This document shows positions 42,839 through 51,183 of a DNA stretch of 64,000 nucleotides, one piece after another; position 1 is the first letter of the stretch, and every line of letters begins with the position of its first letter. Below the pieces are notes generated by a model. That model saw only the letters and a program-made list of their open reading frames with translations, was not told the DNA's origin and did no database searches. The position numbers and the translations under genes were made by a program. The stretch comes from Sulfitobacter maritimus (GTDB lineage: Bacteria; Pseudomonadota; Alphaproteobacteria; Rhodobacterales; Rhodobacteraceae), in NCBI RefSeq assembly GCF_013346665.1, contig NZ_JABVBB010000034.1, positions 62,001 through 126,000 on the forward strand, written 5' to 3'.

Positions 42839-44566
42839 ATGCCGTACCGCGCCGCCGTAGATGACTACCGTTTTCTGATAGAGGACGTGCTTGATTTCGC
42901 AACGCTCCGTAGCACCGACCGTTTTGCTGAGGCCACTGACGATGTGACCGGCGCGATCTTGGAGGAAGCGGGGCGGCTCTGCAATGACGTGCTGGCCCCC
43001 CTGCAACGCGGCGGTGATCTGCATCCGGCGAAGCTGGAGAATGGCGTCGTGCGGACCTCGCCGGGTTTTGCCGAAGGTTTCGCCGCGATTGCCGAAGGCG
43101 GCTGGATCGGCATGTCGGCGGATCCGGAGTTCGGCGGCATGGGCCTGCCGATGACGCTCACCAGCGCGGTGAACGAGATGATGAGCGGCGCTTGCCTGTC
43201 GCTGCAACTCGCGCCGCTGATGAGCCAAGGTCAGATCGAAGCGTTGGAACATCATGCCTCCGACGCGATTAAGAACCTTTACCTGCCCAAGCTGATCAGC
43301 GGCGAATGGACCGGCACGATGAACCTGACCGAGCCGCAGGCAGGCTCGGACGTCGGTGCGCTGAGCAGTCGGGCCGAGGACAATGGCGATGGCACCTATG
43401 CGGTCTCCGGCCAGAAGATTTACATCTCTTGGGGCGACAATGACTTTGCGGGCAATGTCTGCCACCTTGTCTTGGCCCGCTTGCCGGGCGCGCCTGCTGG
43501 CACCAAGGGGATCAGCCTCTTCCTCGTACCGAAGTTCATTCCCGACGAGAACGGCGAGCCGGGTCAGCGCAATGGTGTGAGCGTGGTCAGCCTTGAGCAC
43601 AAAATGGGCCTGCATGGTTCGCCCACCGCGGTGATGCAATATGACAAGGCCACCGGCTGGATGATTGGCCGCGAAGGCGGCGGTATGGCGGCGATGTTCA
43701 CCATGATGAACAACGCCCGGCTTGGCGTCGGCGAACAGGGGATCGGGGCCGCCGAAGGGGCCTATCAATTGGCGCTGGACTATGCGCTGGAGCGCAAACA
43801 GGGCCGTTCTCCCGTCGAAGGCGGCATCGGCACCATTGTCGACCATGCCGATGTGCGCCGGATGCTCTTGAGCATGAAGGCTGATATCTTTGCCTCTCGT
43901 GCCATCGCGTTGAGCTGCGCCTATGCCAGTGACATGGCGCGGGCCGGGCAGGGCGACGAATGGGCCGCGCGGGCAGCATTCCTCACGCCGATCACCAAAG
44001 CGTTCGGCACTGATGTTGGCATGAGCGTTGCCGAGATGGGCGTGCAAGTGCATGGCGGCATGGGCTTTATCGAAGAAACCGGTGCCGCGCAGTTCAGCCG
44101 CGATGTGCGCGTCACGGCGATCTATGAAGGCACCAACGGCATTCAGGCGATGGATCTTGTGGGCCGCAAATTGATGGACGGCGGCGAGGCGGCGAACCGG
44201 CTGCTGGACGAGATCGAAGCCGATGCGGAGACCGCCCGCGACCCGTTCCCCCGTATGGCAGACGCGGTCTGGCAGGCCAGCGAAACACTGCGCGAAGCGA
44301 CCGAGTGGATGACCGCGCAAAAGGACATGAACCAGCGTTTCGCCGGTGCTGTTCCCTACCTGCGCGCCTTTGCGCGCGTGCTGGGCGGACACCTGCATCT
44401 GCAAGCGGCGATGGCCGAGAAAGCCGCAGGCGGCAGCGGTGCGCGTGAGAAGTTGGCGCGGTTCTATATCCAACGTCTCCTGCCCGAGCATCAAGGTCTG
44501 CTGGCCCATGCGCAGGCGGGAGCAGAGGACCTCTATGCGCTCGACGTCGAAGACCTGAAAAGCTGA
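42839..44566 (+). CDS. Acyl-CoA dehydrogenase (DmdC/long FadE-like)
   Basis: Flavoprotein of 575 residues from the ATG at 42839 after AGGAGG. Acyl-CoA dehydrogenase N, middle and C domains: TEPQAGSDVGALSSRA, KIYISWGDND, QVHGGMGFIEETGAAQ, RDVRVTAIYEGTNGIQ, followed by an extra helical C-terminal domain (about 465-570). This long form includes DmdC, which acts on methylmercaptopropionyl-CoA in roseobacters, but other acyl-CoA substrates are equally possible. The stop overlaps the MBL gene (ATGA). Electrons would pass via ETF to ETF-QO at 54-55.6 kb. Confidence 0.88.
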   Translation: MPYRAAVDDYRFLIEDVLDFATLRSTDRFAEATDDVTGAILEEAGRLCNDVLAPLQRGGDLHPAKLENGVVRTSPGFAEGFAAIAEGGWIGMSADPEFGGMGLPMTLTSAVNEMMSGACLSLQLAPLMSQGQIEALEHHASDAIKNLYLPKLISGEWTGTMNLTEPQAGSDVGALSSRAEDNGDGTYAVSGQKIYISWGDNDFAGNVCHLVLARLPGAPAGTKGISLFLVPKFIPDENGEPGQRNGVSVVSLEHKMGLHGSPTAVMQYDKATGWMIGREGGGMAAMFTMMNNARLGVGEQGIGAAEGAYQLALDYALERKQGRSPVEGGIGTIVDHADVRRMLLSMKADIFASRAIALSCAYASDMARAGQGDEWAARAAFLTPITKAFGTDVGMSVAEMGVQVHGGMGFIEETGAAQFSRDVRVTAIYEGTNGIQAMDLVGRKLMDGGEAANRLLDEIEADAETARDPFPRMADAVWQASETLREATEWMTAQKDMNQRFAGAVPYLRAFARVLGGHLHLQAAMAEKAAGGSGAREKLARFYIQRLLPEHQGLLAHAQAGAEDLYALDVEDLKS

Positions 44567-45633
44567 TGACAGAGCAGGCCCCCATCCCCGTCACCCCGCC
44601 CCAAGGGCTGCGCTACCCATGGGAGGTGCCGCCCGCCGAGGGGGAGGCAATCGAGGTGGCGCCGGGGGTGCTGTGGTTCCGCCTGCCGCTGCCGATGAAG
44701 CTGGATCACGTCAACGTCTATGCGCTGGACGAGGGCGATAGCTGGACGGTGATCGACACGGGCTTTGCGTCTCGTCGGGGGAAGGATATTTGGCGCGGGC
44801 TAATGGCGGGGCCACTGGATGGCAAGCCGATCTCGCGCGTCGTGGTAACCCATCACCACCCCGATCACATCGGTCTTGCTGGCTGGTTGCTGGCGGAGTT
44901 TGGCGCGGAGTTGGTCACCACCCGCACCGCATGGCTCACCGCCCGGATGTTGACGCTGGACGTGCAGGACGTGCCAGTGGCCGAGGCTCTGGCCTTTTAC
45001 CGCCAATCCGGCATGGCAGCGGAGATCTATGACAAGCGCGCCAGTGAGCGGCCTTTCAATTTCTCGGATGTAGTGGCCCCCTTGCCGCTGGGGTTTACGC
45101 GTATCCATCAGGGGGACGTGATCCGCATGGGCGGGCGCGACTGGGATGTGCATATCGGCAACGGCCATGCGCCTGAACATGCGACCTTCTGGAGCAGGGA
45201 TGACAATCTGGTGATCGCGGGCGACCAAATCTTGCCGTCGATCAGTCCCAATATTGGTGTCTATCCAACCGAACCGATGGCCGATCCCATCGGCGAATGG
45301 CTGGAAGCTTGCGAGCGTTTCGTGCCTCTGGCGCAGGAGGATCATTTGGTCTTGGGCGGGCATAAACTGCCCTTCACTGGCCTGCCGACACGGCTGAAGC
45401 AGTTGATCGAGAATCACCACAGCGCGCTGCGCCGACTGCTTGCCTATATCGATACGCCAAAATCAGCCGCCGAATGTTTCGCCCCGCTTTTTAAGCGCAG
45501 CATTGGCGAGGCGGAATATGGGCTGGCGCTGGTCGAAGCAGTGGCCCACCTCAGCCACCTCTATCAGGTCGGAGACGCCACGCGCGAATTGCGCAGTTCG
45601 GACGGAGCTTGGGTTTATCAGCGTAAAGGATGA
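44566..45633 (+). CDS. MBL-fold metallohydrolase
   Basis: Metallo-beta-lactamase-fold hydrolase of 355 residues. The metal motif HxHxDH is THHHPDH (His 96, His 98, Asp 100, His 101), with further ligands in NGHAPEHA and AGDQILP. A C-terminal domain of about 90 residues follows. Coupled to the acyl-CoA dehydrogenase, so it may act on an acyl-CoA or thioester from the same pathway. Substrate unknown. Confidence 0.88.
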   Translation: MTEQAPIPVTPPQGLRYPWEVPPAEGEAIEVAPGVLWFRLPLPMKLDHVNVYALDEGDSWTVIDTGFASRRGKDIWRGLMAGPLDGKPISRVVVTHHHPDHIGLAGWLLAEFGAELVTTRTAWLTARMLTLDVQDVPVAEALAFYRQSGMAAEIYDKRASERPFNFSDVVAPLPLGFTRIHQGDVIRMGGRDWDVHIGNGHAPEHATFWSRDDNLVIAGDQILPSISPNIGVYPTEPMADPIGEWLEACERFVPLAQEDHLVLGGHKLPFTGLPTRLKQLIENHHSALRRLLAYIDTPKSAAECFAPLFKRSIGEAEYGLALVEAVAHLSHLYQVGDATRELRSSDGAWVYQRKG

Positions 45634-46012
45634 AGCTGTGGGCGTTGCCTTTTAAAGGTGTCAGATCGGCTGATTCTCTGGTCGCGGCACTAGTAAAGGT
45701 TGCACTAAGCCGCAGTGGTCCAATCGGCGAAAGAAGGTCCATTAATGTAAGCTGCGAGACAATTGAAACCCGCCGCATAGATTGTCCCAAGAACCTATGG
45801 TGCATCACAAAAATGCCACGGCTTTGGACTGGCGAAGGCGCTCAAATCACCTTAGACTACCACGAGTACTTAAAGTTGATACTCCCGAGCAGGATTCTCC
45901 TTTAGCGAGTAATATCAACCTGTGCTAGTATGGAATACATGACGCTATGCCCACGTGACACCGTGTTACGAATAGGGTACTCAGCGCGAAACACTGTCTT
46001 AGGGAGACGAAA
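45634..46012. other. 379-bp low-GC gap before oxidase subunit IV gene
   Basis: Lower GC and rarer codons than the neighbours. A 91-codon open frame at 45630-45905, starting ATGA-style at the MBL stop, has many AGA/AGG, ATA, CTA and GTA codons unlike the rest of the window and no recognisable domain, so I do not call it a gene. The promoter of the subunit IV gene is presumably near 45940-46000. Confidence 0.5.
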
Positions 46013-46147
46013 ATGGCTGAACATGAGCATGGCAGCATGGATATCGATGCGCAGGAAAAGACCTTTGACGGCTTCATGACTTTGGTCACGCGCAGTGTCG
46101 TTGTTATCCTTGCGATTCTGGTGCTGTTAGCGCTTTTCGCCGGGTGA
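46013..46147 (+). CDS. aa3-type cytochrome c oxidase subunit IV
   Basis: A 44-residue peptide with the family pattern: polar start MAEHEHGSMDID, then EKTFDGFM, then one membrane helix ending LLALFAG. It matches the small bacterial aa3 oxidase subunit IV (PF07835), which packs against subunits I and III in Paracoccus and Rhodobacter enzymes. AGGGAGA at 46001-46007 is a good ribosome site. No other oxidase gene is nearby, as is usual for this gene. Confidence 0.85.
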   Translation: MAEHEHGSMDIDAQEKTFDGFMTLVTRSVVVILAILVLLALFAG

Positions 46148-46181
46148 TCCGCCCTTTTTCAATCCCACGGGGAATCGCGGT

Positions 46182-46790
46182 TTGAAGCCTTTTCTGACGG
46201 CTGTGGCGCTGGTTGCTGTTCTTGCCGGGTGTTCGGTTGACCAGAGCCCGGACAGTTCGCCAGAAGCCGTTGCTGCGGCTGCCTACCGCGCGCCGGAGCC
46301 GCCTTCGTTGACCCTGATGACGATGGTCAATAACCGGACAGGCAGCGGTGGGCATACGGCGTTGATGGTAAGCGGATCGCAGCGTGTGATCTTTGACCCT
46401 GCGGGGTCGTTCCGCGATTCCCGTCTGCCAGAGCGGGGTGATGTCCTTTACGGAGTCACGCCGGGCTGGTTGCAGGCCTACAAATCCGCCCATGCGCGCA
46501 GCACCTTCCATGTGGTCAGTCAAGAGATTCCGGTCAGCGCCGCGGTGGCCGAGCGTGCCTTACAGCTGGTGACCAGCAACGGCGCGGTGCCGGGGGCTTT
46601 TTGTGCCAATGCGACCAGCGGCATTTTGCAGCAGTTGCCGGGGTTCGGGCACATGAAATCAACTTTCTACCCCGTCAAACTGCAAGAACAGTTTCAAACG
46701 CTGCCCGGCGTCACCACCGCGAAATACTACGAAGACGACAAGGGCGATGTGATCGACGCCCTGCGTGCGGCCCAACTGGCGCGACAATAA
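46182..46790 (+). CDS. Lipoprotein, possible papain-like (NlpC/LRAT-type) fold
   Basis: Lipoprotein of 202 residues from a TTG at 46182; lipobox LAGC puts the lipidated Cys at about 17. The mature part has GGHTALMVSGSQRVIFDPAGSF, and later GAFCANATSGILQQLPGF. A His in the first half and a Cys in the second half, with these surroundings, resemble permuted NlpC/P60 (YiiX/LRAT-type) hydrolases. This is suggestive only. It follows the oxidase gene by 34 bp. Confidence 0.75.
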   Translation: MKPFLTAVALVAVLAGCSVDQSPDSSPEAVAAAAYRAPEPPSLTLMTMVNNRTGSGGHTALMVSGSQRVIFDPAGSFRDSRLPERGDVLYGVTPGWLQAYKSAHARSTFHVVSQEIPVSAAVAERALQLVTSNGAVPGAFCANATSGILQQLPGFGHMKSTFYPVKLQEQFQTLPGVTTAKYYEDDKGDVIDALRAAQLARQ

Positions 46791-46816
46791 CGCGTCAGCT
46801 AAGGCTTCAATCCAGC

Positions 46817-47143
46817 CTACCCCAGAAAATACAACATGCCATAGAGCGTCGCGGCCCCCGACAGGATCGCGGCGAGCACATTCTTGGTAACGAGACCTAC
46901 GCTGAGCGTCACCACGGCTGCACTGATGCGTGGCAGGTCAAACTGACCATCTGTACCCGAAGGCCAGAGCACCTGTGGGGCCACCAGAGCAGGTAGAATC
47001 GCCACTGCGGTATAGCGCAGATGGCGCAGAAGCCATGGCGGCATCTCGCGCTCCCCAACCAAACCGGTAAAGACAAAGCGCAGAAAGAAACTGCCAATGC
47101 CAAGCCCAATGATGACGATCCAGAGTGAGGTTTTGTCAATCAT
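46817..47143 (-). CDS. azlD: Branched-chain amino acid exporter small subunit
   Basis: Membrane protein of 108 residues with about four helices, ATG at 47143, matching AzlD (IGSFFLRFVFTG, RYTAVAILPALVAPQVL, KNVLAAILSGAATLY). Overlaps azlC by 4 bp. With AzlC forms a LIV-E type exporter of branched-chain amino acids. Confidence 0.88.
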   Translation of the reverse strand: MIDKTSLWIVIIGLGIGSFFLRFVFTGLVGEREMPPWLLRHLRYTAVAILPALVAPQVLWPSGTDGQFDLPRISAAVVTLSVGLVTKNVLAAILSGAATLYGMLYFLG

Positions 47144-47865
47144 CGCGCCGTGCTCCCCGGTTTGATCCGTTCCATCCATGCCTCGACCTGCGCGCCGGTG
47201 ATCATGCCTGCCACGCCCGCGATGATCAGTCCAAGCGCATAGGGAACATCGACCGCAATCAAGCTGACGATTACCGCAACCAAAGCGGCTGCGACATGCG
47301 CCGCTGTGCGGAACATTGGCGCGATCATAGCAAGAAAGGTGATCGGAATGGCGAAATCGAGCGCCCAACTGTCCGGCACACTCGCCCCGACCAGCGCGCC
47401 CACCAATGTAAAGATGTACCAAAGCGGCACGACTGGGGTCACAGTTCCAAAGAAATAGGCCATGCGCTGCGGCACGGTCATTTGCGGGTCACGCTCATAT
47501 TGCGTGATCGCCGCCACATAGGATTGGTCCACCGTCATATAAGCGGCAAGCGCCCGCTGCCAGACCGGCGCGCCGCCGATCCATGGGGTGAGAGAGGCCG
47601 AATACATCGCCATGCGCAGGTTCACCGCCAGCGCAGAGGCCAACACGATCGCCGTTGGCACATCATCACCCAACAGTTGCAACGCCGTGAACTGCGCCGC
47701 CCCCGCGATCACCACGATGGAGAAGGTCAGCGTCTCAAAAACATTTAACCCGGCTTCGGTCGCCAGAAGGCCAAAGAGCGAAGCGAAGGGGATAATGACC
47801 AACACGAAAGGCGATGCATCGACAACGCCCTTGCGATAGGCAGATTTGGTGGTGGTGATGGGCAT
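47140..47865 (-). CDS. azlC: Branched-chain amino acid exporter large subunit
   Basis: Membrane protein of 241 residues of the AzlC/YgaZ family. Motifs: PFASLFGLLATEAGL, VIAGAAQFTALQLL, NLRMAMYSASLTPWI. About seven helices. Divergent from fdhD across 55 bp, which must contain both promoters. Confidence 0.9.
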   Translation of the reverse strand: MPITTTKSAYRKGVVDASPFVLVIIPFASLFGLLATEAGLNVFETLTFSIVVIAGAAQFTALQLLGDDVPTAIVLASALAVNLRMAMYSASLTPWIGGAPVWQRALAAYMTVDQSYVAAITQYERDPQMTVPQRMAYFFGTVTPVVPLWYIFTLVGALVGASVPDSWALDFAIPITFLAMIAPMFRTAAHVAAALVAVIVSLIAVDVPYALGLIIAGVAGMITGAQVEAWMERIKPGSTAR

Positions 47866-47920
47866 GACGAACTCTTAAATAGAATACCAAAGGCTTAGAC
47901 CTAACCAGAAGGGGATACAA

Positions 47921-48805
47921 TTGGCCCGCGACGATGATCTTTCCCAATATCTGATTGCCCCCGATCCAGCTGCCCCCCGGCTGACGCGGGCCGTGCGCGG
48001 TGTCGATCACACTGGAGCCGAGACTGAGATCAAGGTGGTCGAGGAACGCCCTCTGACGATCTTCCTCAACCGGCAAGAGATTGTCACCGCCATGACCATT
48101 GGCGACTATCCTGCCTATCTGGCGCTCGGGTTTCTGCGCAATCAGGGCATGTTGCGCATGGATGAGGAGATCACCGGCGTCGATTATGACGAGGAGTTGG
48201 AGACCGTCGTGGTGCGCACCAAACGCGCCACCGATTACGAAGACAAGATGCAGCGCAAGACCCGCACCAGCGGCTGCGCCGTGGGCACCGTTTTCGGTGA
48301 CATGATGGAAGGGCTTGCAGATGTGCGCTTGCCCGACACGCCAGTGCGCACGTCGCATCTCTATGCTTTGGCGGCCAAGATCAACCGCACGCCGAGCCTT
48401 TATCTCGAAGCCGGGGCGATTCACGGCACGGTGCTCTGTCAGGGCGATCGGCCACTGGTCTATATGGAGGACGTGGGGCGGCATAACGCGGTGGACAAGA
48501 TTGCTGGCTGGATGCTCTCCGAAGGAGTGGGGGCCGAGGATAAGGTGCTTTATACCACCGGGCGGCTGACCTCAGAGATGGTGATCAAGACGGCGATGAT
48601 GGGCATTCCGGTGCTGGCGTCTCGCTCAGGCTTCACGGCTTGGGGGGTAGAGATCGCGCAGCAGGTGAACCTCACCCTGATCGGGCGGATGCGCGGGCAG
48701 CGCTTTACCTGTCTGGCGGGCGAGGGGCGGCTGATCCGCGATGCCGATCCGGCCAGCGTGGCGGATGAGCCGCGCAAGAGCGGGCGGAAGGGGGCTAAGG
48801 ATTAA
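47921..48805 (+). CDS. fdhD: Formate dehydrogenase accessory sulfurtransferase FdhD, variant
   Basis: Protein of 294 residues from a TTG at 47921 (AAGGGGAT precedes). FdhD moves sulfur from IscS to the bis-MGD cofactor of formate dehydrogenase. Motifs: EERPLTIFLN, LALGFLRNQG, AIHGTVLCQGDRPLVYMEDVGRHNAVDKI, TTGRLTSEMV. The catalytic CxxC of E. coli FdhD is reduced here to TSGCAVG (Cys 119 kept, second Cys is Gly). Upstream of mobA and mobB/moeA in one run, which fits a molybdenum role. No formate dehydrogenase gene is in the window. Confidence 0.93.
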   Translation: MARDDDLSQYLIAPDPAAPRLTRAVRGVDHTGAETEIKVVEERPLTIFLNRQEIVTAMTIGDYPAYLALGFLRNQGMLRMDEEITGVDYDEELETVVVRTKRATDYEDKMQRKTRTSGCAVGTVFGDMMEGLADVRLPDTPVRTSHLYALAAKINRTPSLYLEAGAIHGTVLCQGDRPLVYMEDVGRHNAVDKIAGWMLSEGVGAEDKVLYTTGRLTSEMVIKTAMMGIPVLASRSGFTAWGVEIAQQVNLTLIGRMRGQRFTCLAGEGRLIRDADPASVADEPRKSGRKGAKD

Positions 48806-48809
48806 ACCC

Positions 48810-49412
48810 ATGAAACAACCACTTGGCGTCATCTTGGCAGGCGGGCAGGCGACCCGTATGGGCGGCGGTGACAAGGGGCTGCTGCCGCTGGGGCAGGGCA
48901 CTTTGCTGTCTTCAGTGATCGCACGGCTAGAGCCTCAGGTGGCGGCGCTGGCGCTTAACGCCAATGGCAATGCAGCACGGTTCGCGGATCTTGGGTTGCG
49001 GGTTTTGCCTGACAGTATCGAAGGGTTCGCCGGGCCGCTGGCCGGGGTCTTGGCCGGGCTGGATTGGGCCGCCGCGCAGGGGGCTGAGACCATTGTCACC
49101 GCCGCCGCGGACACGCCCTTCTTTCCCTGTGATCTGGTGCCGCAGTTGTTGCTGGCCGCCGACGGTATGACACATCCGCTGGCGCTGGCCGCCACGCCCG
49201 ACGCACAACGTGGCAAAGCGCGGCACCCAACCTTTGGTCTCTGGCCTGTGGCGTTGCGCGATGATCTGCGGGCTGCTTTGCAGGGCGGGCTGCGCAAGGT
49301 GGTGCTCTGGACGCAAGCGCATGACGGGCGCGAAGCGCTGTTTCCCGATGAAGCCGCATTTTTTAACGTGAACACGCCAGAGGATCTGGCGAAAGCAGAG
49401 GCGATGGCATGA
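48810..49412 (+). CDS. mobA: Molybdenum cofactor guanylyltransferase
   Basis: Nucleotidyltransferase of 200 residues adding GMP to Mo-molybdopterin. Nucleotide-binding start GVILAGGQATRMGGGDKGLLPL, then AGVLAGLDWA and AAADTPFFP. ATG at 48810, 4 bp after fdhD; its stop overlaps the fusion gene by 4 bp (ATGA). Confidence 0.94.
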   Translation: MKQPLGVILAGGQATRMGGGDKGLLPLGQGTLLSSVIARLEPQVAALALNANGNAARFADLGLRVLPDSIEGFAGPLAGVLAGLDWAAAQGAETIVTAAADTPFFPCDLVPQLLLAADGMTHPLALAATPDAQRGKARHPTFGLWPVALRDDLRAALQGGLRKVVLWTQAHDGREALFPDEAAFFNVNTPEDLAKAEAMA

Positions 49413-51175
49413 GGGTTTACGGAGTCGTCGGCTGGAAGAATGCGGGCAAGACCGGGTTGATGGAGCGGCTGGTGGCTGAAATCACCGGGCGCGGCTTTAC
49501 GGTCTCGACCGTGAAACACGCCCATCACAGCTTTGACGTCGATCATCCGGGCAAGGACAGCCACCGTCACCGCATTGCGGGTGCCCGCGAAGTGCTGCTG
49601 GCCTCGGGCGCGCGTTTCGCGCTGATGCATGAACTGCGGGGCGCAGAGGAGCCACCGTTGGAGGCACAATTGGCGCGGCTGTCACCTGTCGATCTGGTGC
49701 TCGTCGAAGGCTACAAACGAGACGCCCATCCAAAGGTCGAAGCGCATCGGGCGGAAACAGGCAATCCCCTGATCGCACCGGGTGACAATACGGTGCGCGC
49801 CGTGGCCGCAGATGTGCCGCTCACGCTGGACCGGCCTGTGTTCGACCTTAATGACACCACGGCGGTTGCTGATTTTATCCTGCGCGAGGTCGGCCTGATC
49901 ACCACACCTGCAAAGCCTGAAACCCCTCTCGCGCCGCCCCCATTGCGCAACGACTGTTTCGCCCTGCCCCCCGGCGTGCATTGGACCCCGGTGCAGGAAG
50001 CGCTGGAGATGCTGCGCGGTCGTTTGCACGCTGTCACCGAGCAGGAAACGCAGCCGGTCGCTCAAGCAGGCGGGCGGGTCTTGGCCAAGGACGTCACTGC
50101 CATACGCGCCAACCCGCCGCTGCCCAATACCGCCGTTGATGGCTATGGCTTTGCGGGAGGGCGCGGCGAGGGGGTGCATGAATTGCCTTTGGTCCAAGGC
50201 CGCGCCGCTGCCGGAGATCGCCCCGGAGCCGTCCCAAAGGGTCAAGCGATCCGGGTCTTGACCGGCGCAGCCCTACCGCAAGGGGTTGATACCGTGATCC
50301 TGCAAGAGGACGTCACCACGCAGGGTGGCGTGTTGCGGTTCAACGGGCCGATAAAACAGGGTGCAAACACCCGCAAGGCGGGCGAGGACGTGCAGGCGGG
50401 GGATGTGATCCTCGCCGCTGGCACGCGGATTGGCCCGGCGGAACTGGCGCTCTTGGCGGCCGCAGGCGTGGCAGAGGTTCGCCTGCGCAAACGGCTAAAG
50501 GTGGGCGTAATCTCTACCGGGGATGAACTGGTTGAGATGGGCGGCCCTGCGGATGACGCGCAGATATACGATGCCAACCGCCCGATGTTACTGCATCTTG
50601 CCGCCAGCTTTGGTCACGAGCCTGTCGATTTGGGCCGGGTGGCTGATGACCGATCGGCGCTGCGCGCACGGTTGGATGCGGCGGCGGAGCAGGTTGACGT
50701 GATCCTGACCAGCGGCGGAGCCTCGGCAGGGGAGGAGGATCACGTCTCGGCCTTGCTGACCGAAGCGGGGGCCATGGCGCTTTGGCGGATCGCAGTAAAG
50801 CCCGGACGCCCCTTGGCCTTGGGCCTCTGGCAAGGCGTGCCGGTCTTTGGCCTGCCGGGAAACCCGGTGGCGGCATTGGTCTGCACCTTGATTTTTGGTC
50901 GGCCCGCGATGGGGCTGCTTGCAGGGGCCGGATGGCAGGAGCCGCAGGGGTTCGACGTGCCAGCCGCTTTCGAAAAGCGCAAAAAGCCGGGGCGGCGGGA
51001 ATATCTTCGCGCCCGGATGCGGGAGGGGCGGATAGAGGTCTTCGCCTCCGAAGGGTCGGGCCGCATCAGCGGGCTAAGCTGGGCCGAGGGGTTGGTCGAG
51101 CTAAACGAAGCCGCGCGGGACATCCAACCCGGCGATCTCGTGCGGTTTATCCCCTACGGCAGCTTTACCGGCTAG
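49409..51175 (+). CDS. MobB-MoeA fusion protein
   Basis: Two cofactor-assembly enzymes in one 588-residue chain. Residues about 1-165 are MobB, with P-loop GWKNAGKTGL and VLVEGYKRDAHPKVE; residues about 190-588 are MoeA, with NPPLPNTAVDGYGF, VLTGAALPQGVDTVI, VISTGDELVEMG, ILTSGGASAGEEDHV and GLPGNPVAALV. MoeA inserts molybdate; MobB is a GTP-binding partner of MobA. The fusion directly after mobA implies that Mo insertion and GMP attachment are physically linked. A Pro-rich linker of about 20 residues joins the parts. Confidence 0.92.
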   Translation: MRVYGVVGWKNAGKTGLMERLVAEITGRGFTVSTVKHAHHSFDVDHPGKDSHRHRIAGAREVLLASGARFALMHELRGAEEPPLEAQLARLSPVDLVLVEGYKRDAHPKVEAHRAETGNPLIAPGDNTVRAVAADVPLTLDRPVFDLNDTTAVADFILREVGLITTPAKPETPLAPPPLRNDCFALPPGVHWTPVQEALEMLRGRLHAVTEQETQPVAQAGGRVLAKDVTAIRANPPLPNTAVDGYGFAGGRGEGVHELPLVQGRAAAGDRPGAVPKGQAIRVLTGAALPQGVDTVILQEDVTTQGGVLRFNGPIKQGANTRKAGEDVQAGDVILAAGTRIGPAELALLAAAGVAEVRLRKRLKVGVISTGDELVEMGGPADDAQIYDANRPMLLHLAASFGHEPVDLGRVADDRSALRARLDAAAEQVDVILTSGGASAGEEDHVSALLTEAGAMALWRIAVKPGRPLALGLWQGVPVFGLPGNPVAALVCTLIFGRPAMGLLAGAGWQEPQGFDVPAAFEKRKKPGRREYLRARMREGRIEVFASEGSGRISGLSWAEGLVELNEAARDIQPGDLVRFIPYGSFTG

Positions 51176-51183
51176 CGTCGACC

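Noticed and set aside
42824-44509. Long open frame (561 codons) on the minus strand opposite the acyl-CoA dehydrogenase gene
   Set aside because: The plus-strand protein has clear family motifs; the minus frame is His/Arg/Gln-rich with no domain, as expected of a shadow in high-GC DNA.
45630-45905. 91-codon frame starting ATGA at the MBL gene stop
   Set aside because: The overlap looks operonic, but codon use (AGA, AGG, ATA, CTA, GTA) is unlike the neighbours and there is no recognisable domain or ribosome site; kept only as a description of the gap.
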